Source: Halioglobus maricola (lineage in GTDB: Bacteria > Pseudomonadota > Gammaproteobacteria > Pseudomonadales > Halieaceae). From it: a stretch of 64,000 nt of DNA. Below are positions 28,391 to 40,216 of this stretch, piece after piece; positions within the stretch are counted from its first letter, which is position 1, and every line of letters begins with the position of its first letter. The stretch spans positions 2,060,501 to 2,124,500 of the forward strand of contig NZ_CP036422.1 in assembly GCF_009388985.1 (NCBI RefSeq), written 5' to 3'. Below the pieces are notes generated by a model, which was not told the DNA's origin, did not search any database, and worked only from the letters and a program-made list of their open reading frames with translations. Position numbers and translations under genes: made by a program.

Positions 28391-29371
28391 CTACGGCAGC
28401 AAGTGCTGGACCGCGTCGCGCTCTTCAGTCAGTTCCTGCTCGGTGGCGGCCATTTTAGCCTGGCTGAACTCACCGACTTCCACGCCCTGGACAATGCTCC
28501 AGTCACCGCCTTCACAGCGGCAGGGGAAGGAGTAGATCAGACCCTCGGTGATGCCGTAGGAGCCGTCTGAGTAAACACCCATGGAGACCCAGTCATCGCC
28601 TTCGGTGCCAAGCGCCCAGGAGCGCATGTGGTCGATCGCGGCGTTGGCAGCAGAAGCAGCAGAAGATGCACCGCGAGCCTTGATGATGGCGGCGCCGCGC
28701 TGCTGCACGACAGGGATGAACTCACCCTCGTACCACGCCTGGTCAACCAGGTTGATAGCTGCTTCACCAGAGACCTTGCAGTTGAACAGGTCCGGGTACT
28801 GGGTGGCGGAGTGGTTGCCCCAGATCGTCATGTTGGTCACGTCGTTGACAGTCTTGCCTGTTTTCTGGGCAATCTGGGTCATGGCGCGGTTGTGGTCCAG
28901 ACGAGTCATGGCTGTAAAGTTGCGCGGATCGATGTCCGGCGCGTTGCGCTGGGCGATCAGGGAGTTGGTGTTGGCCGGGTTGCCGACGACCAGAACCTTG
29001 ATGTTCTTGCTGGCGTTGTCGTTGATTGCCTTACCCTGTACCGAGAAAATGGCAGCGTTAGCTTCCAACAGGTCCTTGCGCTCCATGCCTGGGCCGCGGG
29101 GGCGAGCGCCAACAAGCAGGGCGTAGTCAGTGTCTTTGAAGCCAACGTTTGGATCGTCGGTGCAGACGATGTCAGATAGCAGCGGGAACGCGCAGTCCTC
29201 CAGCTCCATCTTCACACCCTCGAGGGCTTCCATGGCGGGCGTAATGTCCAGCAGCTGCAGGATCACGGGCTGATCGTCGCCCAACATTGCGCCAGAGGCG
29301 ATACGGAAGAGCAGGGCGTAGCCAATTTGGCCCGCGGCACCGGTGACGGTCACTCGAACAGGTGTTTTCAT
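28391..29371 (-). CDS. mdh: Malate dehydrogenase
   Basis: A 326-residue NAD-dependent malate dehydrogenase of the group that resembles cytosolic/plant-type enzymes. The dinucleotide-binding motif [17 protein letters not shown] is at residues 11-27. The substrate arginine region is [15 protein letters not shown], the second loop is LDHNRAM, and the catalytic His is in [12 protein letters not shown]. It interconverts malate and oxaloacetate in the citric acid cycle. It is monocistronic: a probable promoter lies at 29422-29450 and a strong terminator follows the stop. Length and motifs are normal. Confidence 0.96.
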   Translation of the reverse strand: MKTPVRVTVTGAAGQIGYALLFRIASGAMLGDDQPVILQLLDITPAMEALEGVKMELEDCAFPLLSDIVCTDDPNVGFKDTDYALLVGARPRGPGMERKDLLEANAAIFSVQGKAINDNASKNIKVLVVGNPANTNSLIAQRNAPDIDPRNFTAMTRLDHNRAMTQIAQKTGKTVNDVTNMTIWGNHSATQYPDLFNCKVSGEAAINLVDQAWYEGEFIPVVQQRGAAIIKARGASSAASAANAAIDHMRSWALGTEGDDWVSMGVYSDGSYGITEGLIYSFPCRCEGGDWSIVQGVEVGEFSQAKMAATEQELTEERDAVQHLLP

Positions 29372-29421
29372 CTGAGATGGTCCTCACTATGGATAAGGGT
29401 GGGGTGTTTCGGAAGGCGCAC

Positions 29422-29450
29422 ATTGTCTGAGGAACGGGCTCAAAATTCAA
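29422..29450 (-). promoter_or_regulatory. Probable sigma-70 promoter of mdh
   Basis: On the minus strand, TTGAAT (29450-29445) and GACAAT (29427-29422) are separated by exactly 17 bases. Transcription would start near 29415 and leave a leader of about 44 bases before the mdh ATG. The match is by eye only. Confidence 0.5.
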
Positions 29451-29562
29451 GCTACCCCATACTATGGTCGATATCATCTTTGGAAATGCTGGCTGTGGTT
29501 GCTTTGATCTAGACGGATTGAGAGCGTCAGACGACCTTCCGAGACTCCGTTCGAGTGCATCC

Positions 29563-30138
29563 CTAAAGCACGCGTACCCCAGCCTCGCGCAGCATAGAGC
29601 AAAGCGCGATCAAGGGGAGCCCCTCCAGGGAGGTAGGGTCGTCCCCAATCATGCGCTCGAACAGCGCCACCCCCAGCCCCTCACATTTAAAGCTCCCGGC
29701 ACAATCCCAGGGCTCTTCTTTGTTCAGGTAGTAAGTGATCTCAGCATCTGACAACTTGCGAAATTGCACGCTGAAACGTTCTACCTGCACCTTTTCGATG
29801 CCTGCATCGCGACCAACCAGCGCAAGGCCCGTGTAAAAGTCGACCCGACGCCCCGAGCTGGCACGGAGTTGCCCGGCAGCGTTCTCGAAGTTTCCCGGTT
29901 TGCCAATGCAGCTGCCGTCGATAGAAGCTACCTGATCACTGCCAATCACCAGGGCGGTTGGGTTCAGGGTGGCCACCGAGTTCGCTTTGGCCAGGCACAG
30001 GCGCTGGGCGAGGGCGGCGGGATGCTCGTCCAGCAGCGGCGTTTCGTCCACATCTGGTGCCTGGCATAAAAACGGTAGTTGCAGGCGTTCCAGCAACGCG
30101 CGGCGATAAGTCGAGGTGGAGGCGAGAATGAGGTGCAT
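29563..30138 (-). CDS. Maf-like nucleotide pyrophosphatase (YceF type)
   Basis: The 191-residue Maf protein starts MHLILASTSTYRRALLERL, which is the family signature. It also has PDVDETPLLDEHPAALAQRLCLAKA, the IGSDQVASIDG motif with catalytic Asp, GKPGN and the later EPWDCAGSFKCEGLG stretch. The ATG at 30138 gives the normal YceF length (about 190-200); a TTG 23 codons upstream has no ribosome site and would overlap the yceD promoter. Family members hydrolyse non-canonical nucleoside triphosphates such as m7GTP. It is divergent from yceD, as in many gammaproteobacteria. Confidence 0.92.
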   Translation of the reverse strand: MHLILASTSTYRRALLERLQLPFLCQAPDVDETPLLDEHPAALAQRLCLAKANSVATLNPTALVIGSDQVASIDGSCIGKPGNFENAAGQLRASSGRRVDFYTGLALVGRDAGIEKVQVERFSVQFRKLSDAEITYYLNKEEPWDCAGSFKCEGLGVALFERMIGDDPTSLEGLPLIALCSMLREAGVRVL

Positions 30139-30200
30139 ATCCGGGTAATCCAACGCTGTGAATAAGTGTGAGAACTGCTTGTATTCTATAGGAATTTTCT

Positions 30201-30229
30201 TTGACAAAGGGGGTGCTCATCACTATGAT
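30201..30229 (+). promoter_or_regulatory. Near-consensus sigma-70 promoter of the yceD-rpmF-fab operon
   Basis: TTGACA (30201-30206) and TATGAT (30224-30229) are separated by 17 bases, which is 11 of 12 consensus positions. The predicted start point (about 30235-30238) falls on or next to the yceD ATG at 30238, so the transcript would have almost no leader. Confidence 0.8.
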
Positions 30230-30237
30230 GCGCGCCT

Positions 30238-30768
30238 ATGTTGACTGAGCCCCTCCCCAATGTGCTGGATGTACGCAAAGCATCCGCGCGTGGCGTGAGC
30301 ATCAGTGGTACGCTGAAACCCCTGGATTTACCGCGTTTCAAGGCACTTTTAGCCGATGAAACAGGAGAGATTCGGGCGGATTTGGCGTTTTCTCGTGACG
30401 AGGAAAACCGCCCTGTGGTGCAGGTGGAAATAACGGCTGAAGTGGCCGTCATCTGCCAGCGCTGTCTCAAATCCATGCCCCTGGGCCTGGACGCAGAGAA
30501 CACACTGGGTATTGTTTGGAATGATGATCAGGCCAAACACCTTCCGCGCCACCTGGACCCGCTGATCGTGCCAGAGGACGAGGGATGTAATTTGTGGGAA
30601 CTGGTGGAGGATGAGCTCATGCTTGCCCTGCCATCCTTCAGTTACCACGATACACAAGATTGTAAAGAGATACTGTCTGGTTACACCGGGCAGGGCGAAG
30701 AAGAGGAGGCCGGCGCCGAGCGCCCCAATCCCTTCGATGTTCTGGCCCAGTTGAAGTCAGACGACTAG
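30238..30768 (+). CDS. yceD: Large ribosomal RNA subunit accumulation protein YceD (DUF177)
   Basis: A 176-residue DUF177 protein. The N-terminus (LPNVLDVRKASARGVSISG) aligns in pattern with enterobacterial YceD, which supports the ATG at 30238. The signature Cys pair is in VICQRCLKSMPL (near residues 81-84), with VPEDEGCNLWELVEDELMLALP and a further Cys in the CKEILSG stretch. The C-terminus is acidic. The family is needed for normal 23S rRNA levels and is almost always encoded just before rpmF, as here. Because the promoter's expected start point coincides with the ATG, translation from this promoter would be leaderless; no ribosome-binding site precedes the ATG. Confidence 0.92.
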   Translation: MLTEPLPNVLDVRKASARGVSISGTLKPLDLPRFKALLADETGEIRADLAFSRDEENRPVVQVEITAEVAVICQRCLKSMPLGLDAENTLGIVWNDDQAKHLPRHLDPLIVPEDEGCNLWELVEDELMLALPSFSYHDTQDCKEILSGYTGQGEEEEAGAERPNPFDVLAQLKSDD

Positions 30769-30783
30769 CACTAGGAGATAGTC

Positions 30784-30966
30784 ATGGCTGTTCAGAAAAG
30801 TAAGAAAACCCGCTCTCGTCGCGGCATGCGTCGTTCCCACGATGCCCTGTCCGGTTCCACTCTGTCTGTGGACCAGACTTCCGGTGAAACTCACCTGCGT
30901 CACCACGTGAGCGCCGATGGTTTCTACCGCGGCAAGAAAGTCGTAGAAACTGGCTCAGACGACTAA
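30784..30966 (+). CDS. rpmF: 50S ribosomal protein L32
   Basis: A 60-residue L32 of the form without zinc-binding cysteines. It has the basic start [19 protein letters not shown], then [30 protein letters not shown] precedes the ATG (good ribosome site). It is co-transcribed with yceD after 15 bases. In most relatives plsX follows immediately; here a 221-base gap with a hairpin leads to fabD. Confidence 0.96.
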   Translation: MAVQKSKKTRSRRGMRRSHDALSGSTLSVDQTSGETHLRHHVSADGFYRGKKVVETGSDD

Positions 30967-31053
30967 GTCAGTTCGGGACCTGCTCACGGCTTTGTCCCCA
31001 CGGTTTAACAGACCGTATCCATATCCGGCGCCGCGCCCAGCGGCCGCCACGCA

Positions 31054-31081
31054 GACAGCGCTCCCGAAAGGCAGCGCTGTC
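31054..31081 (+). promoter_or_regulatory. Stable hairpin in the rpmF-fabD gap
   Basis: GACAGCGCT (31054-31062) pairs perfectly with AGCGCTGTC (31073-31081) around a 10-base loop (CCCGAAAGGC). No T-run follows, so it is not a standard terminator. It sits about 90 bases after rpmF and 107 bases before fabD, and may be a processing site, an RNA-stability element or an attenuator separating ribosomal from lipid genes. No gene remnant of plsX or fabH was recognised in the gap. Confidence 0.6.
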
Positions 31082-31187
31082 AACATTCCTGCCCCCCTAG
31101 AATTTTTATGGCCCAGCGCACCCGGTTTTCGGTTGGCGTCCTGTGCCTGCACGCATAAACTCAAACCAGAAACTTCAGGAATTGTTC

Positions 31188-32123
<936 letters not shown>

Positions 32124-32161
32124 ATAACTGACATTATCTGTTGAATACAAGGAATATGAGT

Positions 32162-32905
32162 ATGACTGAAGAGAGCAGGGTTGCCCTTGTCACAGGCGCG
32201 AGCCGCGGTATTGGTCGCGCGATTGCAGAGCGCCTGGCGGCCGACGGTTTCATTGTTGTAGGTACCGCGACGACGGAAAGCGGCGCTGAACGTATCAGCC
32301 AGTACCTGCAGGAGGCGGGCAATGCCGGCTGCGGTATGGCCCTGAACGTTGCCGACGACGAGAGCGTTACAACCGTGGTAAAGACGATCGCAGAGCGCTA
32401 TTCAGCGCCCACCGTACTGGTTAACAATGCCGGTATTACGCGAGACAACATCCTGATGAGGATGAAGGCGGACGAGTGGGGCGATGTGATCGATACCAAT
32501 CTGAACGCGCTGTACCGTGTGAGCAAGGCCTGTTTGCGTGGTATGACCAAAGCTCGCTGGGGCCGCATCGTCAATATCACGTCTGTTGTCGGTTCGATGG
32601 GCAACATCGGCCAGAGTAACTACGCGGCGACCAAGGCTGGCGCAGAGGGCTTTTCACGGGCCCTGGCTCGCGAGCTGGGTTCGCGTTCAGTAACGGTGAA
32701 CGCCATTGCGCCAGGTTTTATTGATACAGATATGACTCGCGAGCTGAACGACGATCAGCGCGAGCTGATGCTGGGCCAGATCCCTCTCGGACGCCTCGGA
32801 GAGCCCGGTGAGATCGCAGCACTGACAGGCTTCTTGTGCAGTGACGCAGCAGGCTATATTACGGGCGAAACAGTCCATATAAACGGTGGTATGTACATGG
32901 GTTAA
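32162..32905 (+). CDS. fabG: 3-oxoacyl-ACP reductase
   Basis: The 247-residue short-chain dehydrogenase has the NADPH motif TGASRGIG, NNAG at about residues 88-91, the active-site Ser region ITSVVGSMGN, and the Tyr154-x3-Lys158 pair (SNYAATKAG). The C-terminus GETVHINGGMYMG is typical of FabG. The ATG at 32162 is chosen over an ATG six bases earlier because AAGGA is then at the proper 8-base distance. It carries out the first reduction of the elongation cycle. The gap to acpP is 141 bases and may hold a separate acpP promoter. Confidence 0.95.
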   Translation: MTEESRVALVTGASRGIGRAIAERLAADGFIVVGTATTESGAERISQYLQEAGNAGCGMALNVADDESVTTVVKTIAERYSAPTVLVNNAGITRDNILMRMKADEWGDVIDTNLNALYRVSKACLRGMTKARWGRIVNITSVVGSMGNIGQSNYAATKAGAEGFSRALARELGSRSVTVNAIAPGFIDTDMTRELNDDQRELMLGQIPLGRLGEPGEIAALTGFLCSDAAGYITGETVHINGGMYMG

Positions 32906-32959
32906 GCCCATGTAAACATTAAATAAAGTACCTTCGCGGGTTGGGCGCAAAAAAAAGTT

Positions 32960-32990
32960 TATTACTCTTGGACAAAACAGAGTAAAATGC
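32960..32990 (+). promoter_or_regulatory. Possible promoter upstream of acpP
   Basis: TAAAAT at 32983-32988 is a good -10 hexamer in an AT-rich tract about 60 bases before acpP. The -35 is poor (TTTATT or TTGGAC at non-optimal distance). A separate promoter would fit the very high ACP demand, but this assignment is weak. Confidence 0.3.
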
Positions 32991-33046
32991 GCGCTCAAGC
33001 CACTATAAGGTTTGCACAGCACTAATCTCAGGAGTGACAAATAATC

Positions 33047-33283
33047 ATGAGCAGCATTGAAGAACGCGTTAAGAAGATCGTTGCAGAACAACTTGGCGTG
33101 AAAGAAGAAGAAGTTCAGACCGAGGCATCCTTTGTGGAAGACCTGGGCGCTGACTCACTGGACACCGTAGAATTGGTGATGGCGCTGGAAGAGGAATTCG
33201 AAACAGAGATTCCCGACGAGGAAGCTGAGAAGATCACCACTGTTAAGCTGGCGATCGACTATATCAACGAAAACCTCGCCTGA
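33047..33283 (+). CDS. acpP: Acyl carrier protein
   Basis: A 78-residue, strongly acidic ACP. The phosphopantetheine attachment site is Ser37 in [15 protein letters not shown]. Helix III is [13 protein letters not shown], and the length is standard. CAGGAG lies ten bases before the ATG. It carries the growing acyl chain for the Fab enzymes encoded around it. A hairpin with a T-rich tail follows the stop, so much acpP mRNA probably ends before fabF. Confidence 0.97.
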   Translation: MSSIEERVKKIVAEQLGVKEEEVQTEASFVEDLGADSLDTVELVMALEEEFETEIPDEEAEKITTVKLAIDYINENLA

Positions 33284-33300
33284 TATACACCACAATTCCC

Positions 33301-33340
33301 GAGAAGCCGTTTCTATGTGTATAGAGCGGCTTTTCTTCTT
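33301..33340 (+). terminator. Terminator-like hairpin between acpP and fabF
   Basis: AAGCCG (33304-33309) pairs with CGGCTT (33327-33332). An inner TCTAT/ATAGA stem closes a GTGT loop, and the 3' side runs into TTCTTCTTT. It starts about 20 bases after the acpP stop. Partial termination would let acpP be expressed above fabF. Confidence 0.65.
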
Positions 33341-33378
33341 TATGCTTCCCCGAATTTAATTCCAGAGGAGACAGAACC

Positions 33379-34620
33379 TTGAACGGCAGACGAGTTGCGG
33401 TAACGGGGCTGGGTATGGTGAGTCCGGTTGGCCATACTGTCGCTGAGACCTGGGCGAATATTCTTGCTGGCAAAAGTGGCGCAGCGCCCATCGATACCTT
33501 CGATGTCGAAGCGTACAGCACCCGGTTCAGCGCCAGCGTGCGTGATTTTGATATCTCGGCATACCTTCCACCCAAAGATGCCCGCAAGATGGATACTTTT
33601 GTCCAGTACGGCATGGCGGCGGGTATTCAGGCCTTCGAAGACTCAGGTTTTGAGGTCACTGATGAGAATGCGCCGCGTGTCGGCTGCGCCATAGGCTCAG
33701 GTATTGGCGGTATTGGCCAGATCGAAAAAAACACTGAGATCGTGGCCAACTCTGGACCTCGTCGGATATCACCATTCTTTGTTCCCGGATCTATCATCAA
33801 CATGATTTCCGGCAACCTCTCTGTGAAATACAACATGCAGGGTCCGAACCTCGCTGTGGTAACGGCCTGTACGACAGGTACCCACAACATTGGTCTCGGC
33901 GCGCGCATGATCGCCCAGGGCGATGCCGACGCAATGCTGGTGGGCGGTGCCGAGATGGCAACTACACCTGTCGGCCTCGGTGGTTTTGCCGCGGCACGCG
34001 CACTGTCTACTCGCAATGACGACCCAGCCGCGGCTTCCAGGCCCTGGGACAGGGACCGCGACGGTTTTGTGCTGGGTGACGGCGCAGGTGTGATCATGCT
34101 CGAAGAATACGAGTCAGCAAAAGCGCGCGGCGCTAATATCTACGCTGAGCTGACCGGCTTTGGCATGAGTGGCGATGCTTACCATATGACGCTGCCTCCC
34201 GAAGATGGGCGCGGCGCAGCAGCCTCGATGGCCAACGCTATCCGGGACGCGGGTGTGGCGGTTGAGAATATCAACTACGTGAACGCCCACGGCACCTCAA
34301 CGCCGGCCGGTGATGTGGCTGAGAGTAAGGCCGTTGAAACCGTGCTTGGCAGTGCCGCCGATCAGGTCGCCGTGAGTTCCACCAAATCGATGATCGGTCA
34401 CCTGTTGGGCGCGGCCGGTGCCGTGGAAGCGATCTTTTCGATTCTGGCGATTCGCGACCAGGTGTGTCCTCCGACGATCAATCTGGACAATCCTGACGAA
34501 GGTGCGAATCTCAACTACGTTCCGCACACACCACAAGAGCGTGAGATCCACAGCGTGCTCTCTAATTCCTTTGGCTTTGGCGGCACCAACGGCACCCTGC
34601 TGTTCAGCCGTCTGGACTGA
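33379..34620 (+). CDS. fabF: 3-oxoacyl-ACP synthase II
   Basis: The 413-residue condensing enzyme has the complete catalytic triad: Cys164 ([11 protein letters not shown]), His304 ([11 protein letters not shown]) and His341 ([11 protein letters not shown]). The C-terminal [10 protein letters not shown] is also present. The start is a TTG at 33379, supported by AGAGGAG eight bases upstream and by the N-terminus [17 protein letters not shown] at the usual family position; no closer ATG exists. It extends acyl-ACP, notably C16:1 to C18:1. The rare initiation codon suggests lowered translation relative to acpP. Confidence 0.95.
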   Translation: MNGRRVAVTGLGMVSPVGHTVAETWANILAGKSGAAPIDTFDVEAYSTRFSASVRDFDISAYLPPKDARKMDTFVQYGMAAGIQAFEDSGFEVTDENAPRVGCAIGSGIGGIGQIEKNTEIVANSGPRRISPFFVPGSIINMISGNLSVKYNMQGPNLAVVTACTTGTHNIGLGARMIAQGDADAMLVGGAEMATTPVGLGGFAAARALSTRNDDPAAASRPWDRDRDGFVLGDGAGVIMLEEYESAKARGANIYAELTGFGMSGDAYHMTLPPEDGRGAAASMANAIRDAGVAVENINYVNAHGTSTPAGDVAESKAVETVLGSAADQVAVSSTKSMIGHLLGAAGAVEAIFSILAIRDQVCPPTINLDNPDEGANLNYVPHTPQEREIHSVLSNSFGFGGTNGTLLFSRLD

Positions 34621-34631
34621 TTTCCCGCTCG

Positions 34632-35461
34632 GTGGCCACAGGTCCCTCGATCTGGATTGACGGCAGCCCGGCAGAGGCGTTACCTCTGCCTGACCGGGGG
34701 CTCGATTTTGGCGATGGCCTGTTCGAGACGATGCTGGTGCACCAGGGCAGCCCCCTGTTGCTGGACTACCACTGGCAGCGGCTGACTGTCGGCCTGCAAA
34801 CTCTCGGTTTCCCCGATACTTTCGACCATGCCAGAGCATGCCTGGAGGCGGCTTGCCATTCGTTGGCCAGCCACCCCTGGGTGGCTTTGCGACTGACGGT
34901 CACTCGCGGCGGCGCTCCTCGCGGTTATGCCCCCCCGGCAGACGCGGAGCCACGGGTTGTCATAACAGCAGCGCCTCTCTCTCAGGACCGCCGCGAGCTG
35001 GCGGCTCCTGCGCGCATTGACTGGGCGGAGCTTCGCTGGTCCAGCCAGCCTGCGCTTGCCGGCCTGAAGCACCTCAATCGTCTCGAGCAGGTCATGGCCG
35101 CTCGCGAAGCGCAGCGCCAGGGACTGGACGAGGTTCTGGTGATGGATCAGTCGGGCAACCCCTGTTCAGTCAGTGCTGGCAATATCTTCCTCGCCAGTGA
35201 AGGGCGGCTGCACACACCGGCGCTTGAGTTGTGTGGGGTGGCGGGAACCCGGCGGCGTTTTGTGCTTGAGCAAGTGGCGCCTGCACTTGGTATTCCGGCA
35301 GAAGAGGGTGTGGTCACGCGCGAGCAGATCCTCGGCGCCGATGAGTTGTTTTACTGTAACAGCCTGCGCGGTTTACAGTCTGTAGCGGCGCTGGGTTCAA
35401 CAGAGTGGCAGAGCTTTCCCCTCTGTGAAGCACTGCATCAGCAATACTGGAAATCGCTGAA

Positions 35462-35468
<7 letters not shown>
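34632..35468 (+). CDS. pabC: Aminodeoxychorismate lyase
   Basis: A 278-residue fold-type IV PLP enzyme. The PLP lysine is Lys146 in GLKHLNRLEQVMA. DRGLDFGDGLFET near residue 21 and DEVLVMDQSGNPCSVSAGN around 166-184 are the family signatures. It releases pyruvate from aminodeoxychorismate, giving p-aminobenzoate for folate. The start is a GTG at 34632, twelve bases after the fabF stop, with only a weak ribosome site, so coupling to fabF is likely. Its stop overlaps the mltG start. The order fabF-pabC-mltG-tmk-holB is conserved in gammaproteobacteria. Confidence 0.92.
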
Positions 35469-38132
<2,664 letters not shown>

Positions 38133-38150
38133 CCAAGGGGCGCGTAACGC

Positions 38151-38501
38151 ATGGACGGAAGACAAAATAGCCGCAACGGAATCCTGTCGCTGACAATCAA
38201 GGACAAGGCAGTCCTGTATTCAGCATATATGCCATTTTTAGAAAACGGTGGCTTGTTCGTCCCAACCAACAAGCCTTATTCCATAGGCGACGAAGTGTTC
38301 ATGCTGCTTACCCTTATGGATGAGCCTGAAAAAATCCCCATTGCAGGCAAGGTAGTCTGGGTGACGCCGAGAGGTGCCCAGGGCAATCGCACGGCAGGTA
38401 TCGGCGTACAGTTCAGTGAGCAGGACGCTACCGCTAACGCCAAGATCGAGAACCATCTGGCCGGGGCACTCGATTCCGAGCGCCCGACACACACGATGTA
38501 A
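38151..38501 (+). CDS. pilZ: Type IV pilus assembly protein PilZ
   Basis: A 116-residue single PilZ domain (ILSLTIKDKAVLYSAYMPF, then NGGLFVPTNKPYSIGDEVFM and GKVVWVTPRGAQGNR). The position after tmk-holB matches the Pseudomonas pilZ locus. The c-di-GMP-binding RxxxR and D/NxSxxG motifs are absent: the expected second motif reads NGGLFVPT. It is therefore probably a non-binding PilZ that acts through the FimX/PilB partners, as in Pseudomonas and Xanthomonas. It is the last gene of the operon; no terminator for the plus strand was recognised after it. Confidence 0.92.
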   Translation: MDGRQNSRNGILSLTIKDKAVLYSAYMPFLENGGLFVPTNKPYSIGDEVFMLLTLMDEPEKIPIAGKVVWVTPRGAQGNRTAGIGVQFSEQDATANAKIENHLAGALDSERPTHTM

Positions 38502-38562
38502 AATCTTAGATATTTCGCATTAAGTTTGGCACTCAAGTTATTGATTATTAAGAATTAATAGC

Positions 38563-38591
38563 AAAAAAATGGGCTCCAAAACTGGAGCCCA
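38563..38591 (-). terminator. Strong Rho-independent terminator pointing left
   Basis: On the minus strand TGGGCTCCA (38591-38583) pairs with TGGAGCCCA (38578-38570) around a 4-base loop and is followed by seven T (38569-38563). The geometry is ideal only for minus-strand transcription, yet no minus-strand protein gene lies upstream. It is read as the end of the candidate RNA in this gap. Confidence 0.8.
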
Positions 38592-38771
38592 ACAAGACCA
38601 TTAGGAGTGAAACATAAAGGAATTGCTTCCCTTCAAGAGCATTGGGTATGCTCCCGCGACCACCCGACTAAACTAGGGGATAGGCAGCCACGTACTTAGT
38701 ATCGCTCAATTCTGGTAATTTTCCACAGGCTTGCAGGCGGTTTCTTAACATATTTTGTAATAAGCAAAGCT
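38563..38771 (-). ncRNA. Candidate non-coding RNA, about 210 nt
   Basis: The 382-base gap between pilZ and the next gene has no convincing protein gene but does have the parts of a minus-strand transcription unit. There is a perfect TATAAT at 38783-38778 and, about 200 bases on, a strong terminator with a U-run. Between them lies a hairpin GAGCAT-ACCCA-ATGCTC (38653-38637) and several GGA motifs. A 27-codon open frame (38751-38668) lacks a ribosome site and is probably chance. It does not match 6S RNA, RNase P RNA, tmRNA or SRP RNA as I know them. The -35 region is poor, and expression is not proven. Confidence 0.5.
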
Positions 38772-38777
38772 GCTTAA

Positions 38778-38783
38778 ATTATA
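38778..38783 (-). promoter_or_regulatory. -10 element of the candidate RNA
   Basis: A perfect TATAAT on the minus strand. No good -35 hexamer is found 16-18 bases upstream (the bases there are TATCACGC), so an activator or an alternative promoter type would be needed. Confidence 0.4.
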
Positions 38784-38883
38784 TTCAGTAATAAGACTGG
38801 CGTGATAACTCATCGAGCAACCGCCTGGAAGTCAGTCAGCTAACGGGTTTGCGGGCCACTTCGCCACTCGCAACGGAGTTCAA

Positions 38884-40158
38884 ATGAGCCAGCATCAGAT
38901 TAAGCAGCAATATCTCGATTATCAGCGTGGCGACCCGGTCGAGGCGTATGTGGCGTGGCGACAGGGTGACTGTGAAGGCCGCTTGCTGGTCGTTGATTTT
39001 GAATTTGCGTCCTGGTGGCTCGCCAATGAGCCGGTTGTACCCCTCACTGCGCTGTACCTGTGCTCGGACGGCCAGGTTCACTGCGCTGTAGTCAGTGCTG
39101 ATTTGGATGCCAGCGAGAAAGACGCCGCAAGCCAAATGGGGCGCTGGGCTCAGCAGTATAAGCTGCTTGTCGTCCGGCTGGGCGCCATCTTGCCGCTAAT
39201 GCAGACCGCCATCCCCAAGCCATGGGGCCAGGAGATCTGGTTTACCGGTGTTGAAGAGCGGGGAGTGTGCGCTTTCGGCGACGATCACGCGAGCGCTCTT
39301 ATTCCTCAGCTGCAAGCCGTTCTCCCGGGGGATGCGTATGGTGCGGCCGGCTTGCCACTGGTGCTGCTCAAGATTCTCGACCCATCGGCCGACGATGTCA
39401 CTGGCGACCTCTATTTTGAAATGCATGAAGAGAAGCGAGAAGTTTACGTGGTGACTCATGTGGACCGCACAGCCTGGCCAGATGGTGTAGGCGCAATCCG
39501 CTATGGTTTCGCCGAGGACAAGATAAAGGCCGCGGGTAACGAGCAAGCCTTTCGAGAGGCCTATCTCGAAGCCGTTCAGGCGTATGAAGCGGTGCGCCGC
39601 CAGATTGACGAGGGTGATTCCTCTGCACGACTGCTATCGCAGGAGCGGGAATTGCGTCTGGAAATGGACAGCTTCACCCATATGCGGCCACTGGCAACGG
39701 GCGATGTGGTCGTAGTGCCACTGCGTATGCCGCACTCGCTACAGCATGGCGTGCGCACAATTGAGTTCCAGACGCCGGTCTACGAACGCAAGATCCTGTC
39801 CTTTGCTCAGCGCGTTCTCACTCAGGATCACTGGGATACTGCACAGGCCTTGCCGGATATGCGCCTGACGCCGCCATCGGAACAAACATTTGAGCAGTTG
39901 GATGCCGCTGCCGGTATCCGCTGTGAACGTATTGTAGATTTCGAGGACTTCGAGGTTCGCCGGCTAGTGGTAGAGGCGGGGAGTGAATTCCTGCTAGAGG
40001 CGGCGCAGAGCTACAGCCTGGTGATACTGGTCGAGGGTGAAATCCATATAGAAGGCTTATCATTTGGCCCCGAGCAGGCCTTTATCCTGCCCGCAGGTGC
40101 GCTTCTGGCAGGCGCTTTTGGGCCGCTTGTTGCATTGCAGGCGCTGCCTCGCTCCTGA
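38884..40158 (+). CDS. Phosphomannose-isomerase-like cupin protein
   Basis: A 424-residue protein that resembles class I mannose-6-phosphate isomerases. It has KPWGQEIWFTG (about residues 106-116), LLKILDPSADD (about 160-170), then LYFEMHEEKREVYVV (about 178-192), where the isomerase normally has Q-V-H-P and K-x-E-M-W-Y. PLRMPHSLQHGVRTIEFQTP (about 279-298) replaces the usual PHAY region, and YERKILSFAQ follows. So His and Glu metal ligands look kept, while the usual Gln is Glu. The N-terminal 100 residues and the C-terminal cupin-like part (YSLVILVEGEIHIEG) are not those of ManA. GGAG precedes the ATG. Substrate unknown; it stands alone. Confidence 0.65.
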   Translation: MSQHQIKQQYLDYQRGDPVEAYVAWRQGDCEGRLLVVDFEFASWWLANEPVVPLTALYLCSDGQVHCAVVSADLDASEKDAASQMGRWAQQYKLLVVRLGAILPLMQTAIPKPWGQEIWFTGVEERGVCAFGDDHASALIPQLQAVLPGDAYGAAGLPLVLLKILDPSADDVTGDLYFEMHEEKREVYVVTHVDRTAWPDGVGAIRYGFAEDKIKAAGNEQAFREAYLEAVQAYEAVRRQIDEGDSSARLLSQERELRLEMDSFTHMRPLATGDVVVVPLRMPHSLQHGVRTIEFQTPVYERKILSFAQRVLTQDHWDTAQALPDMRLTPPSEQTFEQLDAAAGIRCERIVDFEDFEVRRLVVEAGSEFLLEAAQSYSLVILVEGEIHIEGLSFGPEQAFILPAGALLAGAFGPLVALQALPRS

Positions 40159-40216
40159 GCAGTTGAACCGGCATCGGCTTTGTGGCAGAATCTGCGCCCT
40201 TGCGACACCTCCAATC

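Noticed and set aside
38151..38501. c-di-GMP receptor role for the PilZ protein
   Set aside because: The RxxxR and D/NxSxxG binding motifs are absent; the sequence fits the non-binding pilus-assembly type.
38668..38751. A 27-codon minus-strand frame inside the pilZ downstream gap, continuing in frame past its TAG into a hydrophobic stretch
   Set aside because: No ribosome-binding site, no recognisable family, and the downstream part runs through the terminator stem. Better explained as part of a non-coding transcript.
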